Positions 42,697 to 50,681 of a stretch of 54,162 nt of DNA are shown in pieces; position 1 is the first letter of the stretch; every line of letters begins with the position of its first letter. The position numbers were made by a program, and so were the translations under genes. This DNA is from Mucilaginibacter sp. L294 (lineage in GTDB: Bacteria; Bacteroidota; Bacteroidia; Sphingobacteriales; Sphingobacteriaceae): positions 1-54,162 of the forward strand of contig NZ_LGEK01000028.1 of the NCBI RefSeq assembly GCF_001636615.1, read 5' to 3'. The notes under the pieces were generated by a model. It was not told the origin of the DNA and did no database searches. It saw only the letters and a program-made list of their open reading frames with translations.

Positions 42697-42702
42697 AGCC
42701 TG

Positions 42703-42710
42703 CAAAAATA
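42703..42710 (-). promoter_or_regulatory. -7 promoter box of valS
   Basis: On the minus strand this is TATTTTTG, 6 nt before ATG 42696; it predicts a leaderless valS transcript. Confidence 0.6.
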
Positions 42711-42728
42711 ACTATTTGGCGCTAATAT

Positions 42729-42802
42729 TTTCACGCAAAGACGCAGAGACGCTATGCAATTTTATCGCACCGTATTTTGCTACTTAGCGTCTTTGCGTGA
42801 AA
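42729..42802. repeat. Inverted repeat TTTCACGCAAAGACGC
   Basis: The arm starting TTTCACGCAAAGACGC at 42729 pairs with GCGTCTTTGCGTGAAA ending at 42802; an inner AGAGACGCT extends the left arm. Confidence 0.82.
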
Positions 42803-42914
42803 GCTCTAACATGCACTCATTTTATATGGAACAATTATAAATTAGGCCTCATCAAATATTAGCAACAATATTTTTACATATGGCCGTTTATATTATATAA
42901 ATAACGCACCGAGG

Positions 42915-43001
42915 ATGAAAACAATGCCTGTAAATCGTTTTTTGGCCGCTTTTATCAGATTGTCGAGGTTATCCATCGTGATCAACTGGTTCAACAAATA
43001 G
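42915..43001 (+). CDS. Possible 28-residue small protein
   Basis: ATG 42915 follows a GAGG Shine-Dalgarno-like tract almost directly. It reads MKTMPVNRFLAAFIRLSRL and ends NWFNK: basic and amphipathic, like small membrane-active peptides. No homology claim; chance is possible. Confidence 0.25.
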   Translation: MKTMPVNRFLAAFIRLSRLSIVINWFNK

Positions 43002-43071
43002 GCCTGCCCCTGCCTTATTATTTGCTATACGGCAGATAAAAAATTACCTTGATCTTTTTACTGACTAAATC

Positions 43072-45153
43072 ATGAAATTAAAGTACACCAACTTAATGCT
43101 GATGGGTGCATTGTGCCTGTCGGCTACCGCATTTGCTGGTAATGGCGATAAACCCGTTAAGGGGAAGGCCCAAAGCAAAACCCAAAGCACCCCGCCCCGC
43201 AAATTTATCGACCCGGCCAATATGGACCTTTCCGTAAAACCCGGCGACGATTTTTTTGATTATGCCAACGGCAACTGGATAAAACAGAATGCCATACCGG
43301 CGAAAGAGACCCGCTGGGGCAGCTTCAACATCCTGAGGCAGGAAAACACCGACCGCCTTTTAGGTTTGCTCAATGAAGTAAGCAAAACACCAGGCCAGCC
43401 AAAAGGCAGCCTTAAACAACGCGTGGGCGACCTTTACGCCAGCGGTATGGATAGCCTAACCATCGAAAAAAAGGGCTATACCCCCATCACTGCCGACCTG
43501 GCCCGCATTAACAAAATAACCGACCTTAACGGCGTTATTAACGAGCTGGTTTACGAACGCGTAAACGGCATAGGCAGCCCGTTGTTTGGCTTTGGTGTAG
43601 GCCAGGACGATAAACACGTAGATAGATACATTGTAAACCTTAGGCAGGGCGGTACCAGCTTACCTGATAGGGACAACTATTTAAAAGATGATGCACGCTC
43701 AAAAAAGATCCAGGATGCGTTAAAAACATATATAACTACCTTGTTTACGCTTACAGGCACCAACGCCGATGAAGCAGCTAAAAACGCCGGAACGATCTTC
43801 GATCTTGAAAAATCACTGGCAAATTCACAATTGAGCCGCGTTGCGCAGCGCGACCCGAATGTTACCTACAACAAGTTTTCGGTAGCTGATTTTGCCAAGA
43901 CCACGCCTCACTTAAACTGGGTGCAACTTTTACCTATGCTAAAAGTTACCGGCCAGGATACCATTATAGTTGGCCAGCCAACCTTTTTTAAAGATGCTGA
44001 TGCTTTATTGGCATCAACACCGGTAAACGATTGGAAAACGTATTTGAAATGGAATATCCTGCGCGGTTCGGCAGGTTCATTAAGCTCGCCGTTTGTTAAT
44101 GCAAGTTTTGCCTACAACAGCGCTTTAAGCGGCCAAAAAACACAAACTCCGCGTAACGAACGCATGAGCGGCCTTGTTGATGGCAGCATTGGCGAACTAT
44201 TAGGCCAACTGTATGTGGAGAAGTACTTTACCCCCGCCGCCAAAAAATACATGGTTGACCTGGTGAACAACCTTAAAGTTACTCTTGGCGACCGTATAAA
44301 ACGCCTTGACTGGATGAGCCCCGAAACAAAAGAACGCGCGCTTAAAAAACTGAACGCCTTTACCGTAAAAATAGGCTACCCTGATAAATGGGAAGGATAC
44401 ACCGGCCTGGTGGTAGACCGTAGCGATTATGCAGGCAATTTAAGGCGCATATCTCTGTGGCGTTATAATTTTAATGTGAGCCGCCTTGGTAAACCGGTTG
44501 ATAAAACCCGTTGGGGAATGACGCCGCCAACCGTTAACGCTTATTATAACCCAACCAATAATGAGATAGCCTTCCCTGCCGGGATACTGCAGTTCCCTTT
44601 CTTTGATTTTGGGGCCGATGATGCTATAAATTATGGTGGTATTGGCGCGGTTATTGGCCACGAAATGACCCACGGTTTTGATGACCAGGGCCGCCAATAC
44701 GATGCCGATGGAACCCTGCGCGACTGGTGGACTAAAGACGATGCCGATAAATTTAAAGGCCGTGCCGACCAGGTGGTTAACCAGTACAACAGCTTTACCG
44801 TGCTGGATACCATGCACGTAAACGGCAAACTTACCCTTGGTGAAAATCTTGCCGATTTAGGCGGCTTAAACGTTGCTTACGAAGCTTACAAGAAAACCAA
44901 ACAAGGGCAATCAAATACAAAAATTGATGGCTTTACACCCGATCAGCGTTTCTTCCTTTCATGGGCGCAGGTTTGGAGAGGTTCGCAACGCCCGGAGGCT
45001 GCTGCGCAACGCATCCTGACCGATCCGCACTCGCCTGAGCAATACCGTACTAACGCCCCTATTAGCAATATAGATGCCTGGTACAACGCCTTTGATATTA
45101 AACCCGGCGATAAAATGTACAAGAAGCCCGAGGACAGGATAAAAGTATGGTAG
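43072..45153 (+). CDS. M13 family metallopeptidase (PepO/neprilysin-like)
   Basis: 693 residues with signal peptide MKLKYTNLMLMGALCLSATAFA, so periplasmic or surface. Zinc motif HEMTH at residues 530-534, third ligand in LGENLADLGGLNVAYEAY (ENxAD), and NAYYNPTNNEIAFPAGIL upstream, as in neprilysin. It cleaves oligopeptides. Terminator directly downstream. Confidence 0.95.
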   Translation: MKLKYTNLMLMGALCLSATAFAGNGDKPVKGKAQSKTQSTPPRKFIDPANMDLSVKPGDDFFDYANGNWIKQNAIPAKETRWGSFNILRQENTDRLLGLLNEVSKTPGQPKGSLKQRVGDLYASGMDSLTIEKKGYTPITADLARINKITDLNGVINELVYERVNGIGSPLFGFGVGQDDKHVDRYIVNLRQGGTSLPDRDNYLKDDARSKKIQDALKTYITTLFTLTGTNADEAAKNAGTIFDLEKSLANSQLSRVAQRDPNVTYNKFSVADFAKTTPHLNWVQLLPMLKVTGQDTIIVGQPTFFKDADALLASTPVNDWKTYLKWNILRGSAGSLSSPFVNASFAYNSALSGQKTQTPRNERMSGLVDGSIGELLGQLYVEKYFTPAAKKYMVDLVNNLKVTLGDRIKRLDWMSPETKERALKKLNAFTVKIGYPDKWEGYTGLVVDRSDYAGNLRRISLWRYNFNVSRLGKPVDKTRWGMTPPTVNAYYNPTNNEIAFPAGILQFPFFDFGADDAINYGGIGAVIGHEMTHGFDDQGRQYDADGTLRDWWTKDDADKFKGRADQVVNQYNSFTVLDTMHVNGKLTLGENLADLGGLNVAYEAYKKTKQGQSNTKIDGFTPDQRFFLSWAQVWRGSQRPEAAAQRILTDPHSPEQYRTNAPISNIDAWYNAFDIKPGDKMYKKPEDRIKVW

Positions 45154-45188
45154 ATAAGTAGCAGTACTTATTATCAAGTATATAGACG

Positions 45189-45214
45189 AAGCCCGGTTGA
45201 AAGACCGGGCTTTT
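45189..45214 (+). terminator. Intrinsic terminator after the M13 peptidase
   Basis: AAGCCCGGT and ACCGGGCTT pair around TGAAAG and run into TTTT. Confidence 0.85.
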
Positions 45215-45278
45215 GTTGTTTGCAATAATCTTTACCCCCTGCCCACATTTCAAGCTTTTAACACTCATAACCAAAAGC

Positions 45279-45286
45279 TATCTTTG
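45279..45286 (+). promoter_or_regulatory. -7 promoter box of the MBL-rhodanese gene
   Basis: TATCTTTG, an exact TAnnTTTG match, 17 nt before ATG 45304. Confidence 0.6.
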
Positions 45287-45303
45287 CGGCACTGACACAT
45301 TAT

Positions 45304-46638
45304 ATGATAGTTCATCAATTTTACGATAAGGGATTGGCGCATGCTTCGTACGCCATAATACGCTCGGGCAAAATGGTTGTAATAGACCCTGCCCGTAACC
45401 CGCAGCCATACTATGATTTTGCCCAACTCCATAATGCTGATATTACCGGCGTTATTGAAACCCACCCGCATGCCGATTTTGTGAGCTCTCATCTGGAGAT
45501 CCATCAAACTACCGGCGCGGTTATCTATGTAAGCCAGCTTGCAGGTGCCGAATACCCGCACGAAAGTTTTGATGACGGTGATGTTATTAAACTGGATGAT
45601 ATTAAACTGAAGGCTATTAACACTCCTGGCCACTCGCCCGATTCTATTTGTATTTTATTACAGGATGAAAAAGGTAAGGATTGCGCCGTATTTACCGGCG
45701 ACACCCTATTTGCCGGCGATGTTGGCCGCCCCGACCTGCGCGAAAGCGTGGGCAACATCACCGCGAAAAAAGAAGAACTTGCCCGCCAAATGTATCACAG
45801 CACCCGCGAAAAGCTAATGGTTTTACCTGCCGATGTTACCGTTTACCCGGCACACGGCCCCGGCTCGCTTTGCGGTAAAAGCATGAGCCCCGATCTGCAA
45901 AGCAGCATAGGCAAAGAGCTGCGCGAAAACTATGCCTTACAGTTGATGGATGAGCTGGCTTTCGTAAAGACCCTGATGGCCGACCAGCCCTTTATGCCCA
46001 AATACTTTGGTTACGATGTGGAACTGAATAAAACCGGTGCGCCAAACTATACCGAAAGCATTGAAACGGTATCGAGACCATCGCAGGATACTGCTTTGGA
46101 AAAAGGTGTTTTGGTGATTGATACCCGCGTAAAAGAGGCTTACCGTAACGGACACGTAAAAGGTGCCATAAATTTACAGGATGCCGAAAAGTTTGAAACC
46201 TGGCTGGGTTCTGTAATTGGCCCCGATGAACCATTTTATTTATTAGCGGCAACCAAAGATGAATTAGAAACCGTTATTAAAAAAACGGCTAAAATAGGCT
46301 ACGAGAAAAATATAAAAGCAGCTATTTTAATCCCTGCAGATGCCAATGAGCAATCGCCGGCGCTTAACTATAGCGACTTTAAAAACCACCCCGCCAACTA
46401 TACCATTATTGATGTACGCAACTGGGCCGAGATAAAAACAGGCAAGCTGTTTAAAGATGCTTTAACCATACCGCTGCCCGAGCTAAGGGAGCGTGTAGGC
46501 GAGATCCCCACCAATAAACCCATTGTGGTGCATTGCGCTGCGGGTTACCGCTCGGCAGCCGCCGCAGGCATTATACAAGCGGCAGTTAATACCGTACCTG
46601 TTTATGATTTGAGTGAGGTTATTAATGAGTGGAAGTAA
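45304..46638 (+). CDS. MBL-fold hydrolase with two rhodanese domains
   Basis: 444 residues. Beta-lactamase-fold domain (1-245) with ETHPHADFVSSH, NTPGHSPDSICI, GDTLFAGDVGRPDLR and YPAHGPGSLC, as in persulfide dioxygenases (ETHE1/Blh). First rhodanese domain (about 255-345) has no cysteine at the active-site loop (FYLLAATKDE); the second (about 350-444) has C411 in VHCAAGYRSAA. It is predicted to oxidise glutathione-type persulfide to sulfite and move sulfane sulfur in hydrogen sulfide detoxification. Confidence 0.9.
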   Translation: MIVHQFYDKGLAHASYAIIRSGKMVVIDPARNPQPYYDFAQLHNADITGVIETHPHADFVSSHLEIHQTTGAVIYVSQLAGAEYPHESFDDGDVIKLDDIKLKAINTPGHSPDSICILLQDEKGKDCAVFTGDTLFAGDVGRPDLRESVGNITAKKEELARQMYHSTREKLMVLPADVTVYPAHGPGSLCGKSMSPDLQSSIGKELRENYALQLMDELAFVKTLMADQPFMPKYFGYDVELNKTGAPNYTESIETVSRPSQDTALEKGVLVIDTRVKEAYRNGHVKGAINLQDAEKFETWLGSVIGPDEPFYLLAATKDELETVIKKTAKIGYEKNIKAAILIPADANEQSPALNYSDFKNHPANYTIIDVRNWAEIKTGKLFKDALTIPLPELRERVGEIPTNKPIVVHCAAGYRSAAAAGIIQAAVNTVPVYDLSEVINEWK

Positions 46639-46648
46639 CCTAAAAAGC

Positions 46649-46734
46649 CGTCATTGCGAGCGATAGCGTAGCAATCTTCGACATGCTTGTCGCCGACTTT
46701 TCTATCGAAGATTGCTTCGTTCCTCGCAATGGCG
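46649..46734. repeat. Second copy of the CGTCATTGCGAG-family hairpin
   Basis: Left arm from 46649 (CGTCATTGCGAGCGATAGCG) pairs imperfectly with 46705-46734 (ends CCTCGCAATGGCG). The loop shares ACTTTTCTATCGAAG with the copy at 17705. It lies between two convergent genes. Confidence 0.85.
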
Positions 46735-46744
46735 CATCAACACC

Positions 46745-48460
46745 TTACACCTCTCCCCTTTTCAACACATCGGCGGCGTAGTTTGCCGCGCGGGCGGTAA
46801 GTGCCATAAATGTTAGCGAGGGGTTTTGGGTGCTTGTTGATGTCATGCAGGCGCCGTCGGTTACAAAAACATTGGGACAGTTGTGCAACTGGTTCCATTT
46901 GTTAAGCAGCGATGTTTTAGGATCGTGCCCCATACGGATGCCGCCAACTTCGTGTATATCCAGCCCGGGGGCTTGTTTACTATCGTTAGTAGCTATGTTT
47001 TTGCAGCCCGCCTTATCCAGCATTTCGGCCCCCTGCACCAAAAAGTCTTTTAGCAACCTTTCATCGTTATCATCATAATCCACCGAGATACGTAATTGCG
47101 GTATGCCCCATTTGTCTTTCGCATCTTTACTAAGTGCTACAAAATTGCTCTCCTTAGGGATGGTTTCGCCCTGCATCATCATGTAAATACCCCATGGCCC
47201 GGGTTCGGCTATGGCATCTTTATATTCGGTGCCAATTTGCTGCCCCTCGGTAAAGTGCCCCCAGCCCGGTCGGGTGGCGGTATAAAAAGTCATATATCCG
47301 CGTAAAAAATCGGTTTCCTGTTTATGCACGTTCCTAAAATTAGGCATCATAACAGCAGTTGGCCTGCGGCCATAGTAGTAGCTATCCATCGGCCCGTCAA
47401 AACTGGCGGTCATCGATCCGCGATAGTTATGAAATGCCACGTATTTGCCCAACAGGCCATTATCATTACCCAACCCATTGGGGAAACGGTTTGATATTGA
47501 ATTAAGCAGGATAAGGTTACTGTTTAACGCCGCTGCATTCACAAAGATAATTTTGGCAAAGTATTCAATGGCCTTATTGGTATGCGCATCTATCACCCTT
47601 ACGCCAACGGCTTTTTGTTTCTTTTCATCGTAGATTATAGAGTGCACCACAGAATCGGGCCTCAGAGTGAGTTTACCCGTTTTGGCTGCCCACGGAAGGG
47701 TTGACGAGTTGGAACTAAAGTAACCACCAAAGGGGCATCCCCTTTCGCACAGGCTGCGTGCCTGGCACTGCCCGCGCCCTTGCTGCAAATGAATCTCTTT
47801 GGGTTTGGTAAGATGTGCGCAACGGCCAATAATCACATCACGGTCTTTATAATGGCCCATAATACGCTTCTGTATTTCCTTCTCCACTACATTCATCTCC
47901 CATGGTGGCAAAAAATCGCCATCGGGCAGGGTTTCCAGGCCATCGTGATTACCGCTTATGCCGGCAAACTGCTCTACGTAAGTGTACCACGGCGCCAAGT
48001 CATTATATCTGATAGGCCAATCCACCGCGAAACTGTCGCGTGCAGGGCCTTCAAAATCAAACTTGCTCCAGCGTTGGGTTTGCCTTGCCCAAAGCAGCGA
48101 TTTACCGCCAACCTGGTACCCGCGGATCCAGTCGAAAGGTTTATCCTGCACATAGGGATGTTCCTTATCCTTCACAAAAAAATGTTCGGATGCTTCGCCG
48201 AAGGCATAACAGCGTTCTACAATTGGGTTCTCTTGTTTAACAGCTAAAGGCATTTGGCCGCGATGCGGAAAATCCCATGGGTTTTTGGTTGCTGTGGGGT
48301 AATCTTTTAAATGTACAACATCCTTGCCACGCTCAAGTACCAGGGTTTTAAGGCCCTTGCCGCAAAGTTCTTTAGCCGCCCAGCCGCCGCTGATACCCGA
48401 TCCTATTACTATAGCATCAAAAGTATTAGCCGCAAACTCGTTTGAATTTACATATGCCAT
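46745..48460 (-). CDS. GMC family oxidoreductase
   Basis: 571 residues, FAD-dependent. Dinucleotide motif IVIGSGISGGWAAKEL near residues 16-31, LERGKD for ribose binding, and the C-terminal substrate domain with THxxGG-like HEVGGIRMG and DGACMTSTSTQNPSLTFMALTARAA. Related to gluconate-2-dehydrogenase large subunits, which oxidise sugars or sugar acids. The small subunit that often precedes it in Bacteroidota is absent here. A cysteine-rich CQARSLCERGCPFGG could be structural. Confidence 0.9.
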   Translation of the reverse strand: MAYVNSNEFAANTFDAIVIGSGISGGWAAKELCGKGLKTLVLERGKDVVHLKDYPTATKNPWDFPHRGQMPLAVKQENPIVERCYAFGEASEHFFVKDKEHPYVQDKPFDWIRGYQVGGKSLLWARQTQRWSKFDFEGPARDSFAVDWPIRYNDLAPWYTYVEQFAGISGNHDGLETLPDGDFLPPWEMNVVEKEIQKRIMGHYKDRDVIIGRCAHLTKPKEIHLQQGRGQCQARSLCERGCPFGGYFSSNSSTLPWAAKTGKLTLRPDSVVHSIIYDEKKQKAVGVRVIDAHTNKAIEYFAKIIFVNAAALNSNLILLNSISNRFPNGLGNDNGLLGKYVAFHNYRGSMTASFDGPMDSYYYGRRPTAVMMPNFRNVHKQETDFLRGYMTFYTATRPGWGHFTEGQQIGTEYKDAIAEPGPWGIYMMMQGETIPKESNFVALSKDAKDKWGIPQLRISVDYDDNDERLLKDFLVQGAEMLDKAGCKNIATNDSKQAPGLDIHEVGGIRMGHDPKTSLLNKWNQLHNCPNVFVTDGACMTSTSTQNPSLTFMALTARAANYAADVLKRGEV

Positions 48461-48655
48461 TATAATTGGTTTTGGAAATTGAATTTAGCAATTGCCGCCG
48501 ACATATACGATAAAAGGTGAGTATTACCCAAAAGCTGATCCCGGTAAAAAGAACCAGGCCAAGGTGTTAAGTTGGTATTAGCCAGGTACAAATATCAAAA
48601 CAAATAGTTTTGGGATGTAAATGTTATTCCTAAATTTAGGCTTCAAATAGGGTTT

Positions 48656-48946
48656 ATGGAAACTATTAAACTGAATGACAACCTATTACTAACATTTGAG
48701 CCCGATAATAAAAAGTTGCGGCTTGTTATTACCGATGGCATTACGGAACTGGCCTGTCGTAAAGAAACACCCGGTAATCTGCGGCGCTTTTTGGCAAACG
48801 GACAAAACAGCCTGTTTAAAGGGCGGCTGCAACTGCATAAAAGCACCGGCGATATAGCCGTGCTGCTAAAAGGCACACCAATTGGAATGGCATCAATAAG
48901 CAATTTTACAAGCGCTTTGAATACTATTGGTTTAGTATCAGTCTAA
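48656..48946 (+). CDS. Hypothetical 96-residue protein
   Basis: Small soluble protein (METIKLNDNLLLTFEPDNKKL; basic middle RRFLANGQNSLFKGRLQLH). No domain recognised. Ordinary codon use and full separation from neighbours support a real gene. Confidence 0.6.
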   Translation: METIKLNDNLLLTFEPDNKKLRLVITDGITELACRKETPGNLRRFLANGQNSLFKGRLQLHKSTGDIAVLLKGTPIGMASISNFTSALNTIGLVSV

Positions 48947-49040
48947 AAAAATACGCCCGGCATACGTTTTTACTTTTAAGGCGCAGGGTCCGTTGGGTTA
49001 ATGAGTATCCTTTAACAGATAATAATATAAAACCTTAAAT

Positions 49041-49082
49041 AAATAAGAGCGGCTACCCCAAAAGGATAGCCGCTCTTATTTA
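49041..49082. terminator. Bidirectional terminator
   Basis: AAATAAGAGCGGCTA and TAGCCGCTCTTATTT pair around a 12-nt loop. It lies between the convergent small ORF and the lipoprotein gene. Confidence 0.88.
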
Positions 49083-49101
49083 ATGTATATTAAATGTTGT
49101 A

Positions 49102-50568
49102 TTATTTTACAGCACCAGGAACATCGTAAGGTAATGCCTGTGGGTTAAAGTTAGCCCAACCTGAAGTCCAATCTTCAGTACCGAAAGCACCTTTGTAAGC
49201 AACTTTATCAAAGAAAGCATCAGTAACTTTATTATCGGTAAATAGCGCACCTGTTAAAGCAGGAGATGAACTAATTTGTGTAAAGTTAGGGATACCAGCC
49301 CTTGCAGCCGGAGCAATATCAGAACCAAATTTGTATGGATCGGTATAGATACCACCAGCAAACAGGGTAGGAGAAAAAGTATTAACTGCATTAAGCAGTG
49401 GTGAAATAATATTAAAAGTAGCTGTATTTGATGCTTTTATCTGGTTGCTTTTGCTGTTGCTTGCTGCAACAATATTATTAGCAAATACAGAGCGGCCTGC
49501 AGTTAAGTTGTTTGAAGAGTTTGCGGTTGAGTTTTCAGGTAAACCGTCATCATAGAAAACACCTTCGGTATAACCGGCAATTACCGAGTTAAGTATACTG
49601 ATAGATGAATTACGACGGATCTGGGCACCATGCTGGAAGTTAGCGTTAACACTTGGAGGCGTAGCTGTAGGAGTTTTTGCAAACTCCGCCGGGCCTAAGA
49701 TGGTCATGTTAGAGAAAACAGCGCTTGTTTGAGGGGTAGTGTTTACACCTGTAGCGTTGTTATCAGACTCGAAACCGTTTGAGCCAGATACGTCGGCAGT
49801 TGCAGCTAAACGCTGAGCTAAACCAAACTGAATTTTACCAGAGAAACCGTTATCAGTATCAAAATCATCATCCCAGGTATCGATAGCTAATAAGTGTTTA
49901 GCGTTTACGGTACCACCAAACCATTCGTAAGCATCGTCACCAGAACGGTAAACTTCTATAAAGTCAATAGTAGTACCAGAACCAACGCTACCAAAGGTTA
50001 AACCGTTAATTTCGTTATCAGGGCTCAATGGGATACCTGCATACTCGATACGTACATATTTCATAGTACCTGAGTTATCAGCAGCATCAGTACCACCATG
50101 CTTACCTTTATCAGTAGCATCAGATATACCTTCAATTGCTATTGAAGCACCTAAATTGTTGGGAGCTTTACCTAAAAGGATAATGCCACCCCAATCGCCT
50201 TGTGCACGGCCACCAGAAGCTACGTTTGATGTAAATACGATTGGTTTATCAGCTGTACCCTGTGCGTCAATTTTTGAGCCGCGGGTAATAATTAAAGCAC
50301 CTTTACTTGCTTTATCGCCTTTAATAAGGGTACCTGCTTCAATTTTTAAAGTAACGTTACCGGTTACAAAAACATTACCTTTTAAAAGGTATATTTTATC
50401 TGCGGTCCAGGTAGTGTTTGCGGTAATGTCGCCGGTTACAGTAACAACGTTAGCGTTTTCACCGCCGGTAGGTGGAGGGATCACACCACCATTATCAACT
50501 GTGTTTTTTGAACAGCTGGTTATTAAAATGCTCGCACTTAGGGCAGCAAATAATAGAATTTTTTTCAT
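49102..50568 (-). CDS. Surface lipoprotein with beta-helix-like repeats
   Basis: 488 residues; lipobox ITSC (C19), proline-glycine linker, then repetitive beta-strand sequence (LKIEAGTLIKGDKASKGALIITRGSKIDAQGTADKPI) with acidic DDDFDTDNGF and EWFGGTVNAKH segments. Such lipoproteins commonly follow TonB receptors in Bacteroidota operons and are exposed on the outer membrane; the bound substrate is unknown. Gap of 113 bp from the receptor. Confidence 0.82.
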   Translation of the reverse strand: MKKILLFAALSASILITSCSKNTVDNGGVIPPPTGGENANVVTVTGDITANTTWTADKIYLLKGNVFVTGNVTLKIEAGTLIKGDKASKGALIITRGSKIDAQGTADKPIVFTSNVASGGRAQGDWGGIILLGKAPNNLGASIAIEGISDATDKGKHGGTDAADNSGTMKYVRIEYAGIPLSPDNEINGLTFGSVGSGTTIDFIEVYRSGDDAYEWFGGTVNAKHLLAIDTWDDDFDTDNGFSGKIQFGLAQRLAATADVSGSNGFESDNNATGVNTTPQTSAVFSNMTILGPAEFAKTPTATPPSVNANFQHGAQIRRNSSISILNSVIAGYTEGVFYDDGLPENSTANSSNNLTAGRSVFANNIVAASNSKSNQIKASNTATFNIISPLLNAVNTFSPTLFAGGIYTDPYKFGSDIAPAARAGIPNFTQISSSPALTGALFTDNKVTDAFFDKVAYKGAFGTEDWTSGWANFNPQALPYDVPGAVK

Positions 50569-50681
50569 TTTTCTCGAGTTTAATTTATATAATCAAAGGA
50601 ACACTTGTGGTTTGAACTTAACGTTATGGCTTATTTAAATCTGTGTTAAATAACATTCGCCGGTGTTAAGTGTGCATTAAC

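Larger units (their letters stand above)
42706..43071. other. 366-bp gap between valS and the M13 peptidase
   Basis: Holds the valS promoter, an inverted repeat at 42729-42802, an AT-rich stretch at 42830-42900 and a possible 28-codon ORF at 42915. The peptidase promoter is not obvious. Confidence 0.6.
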
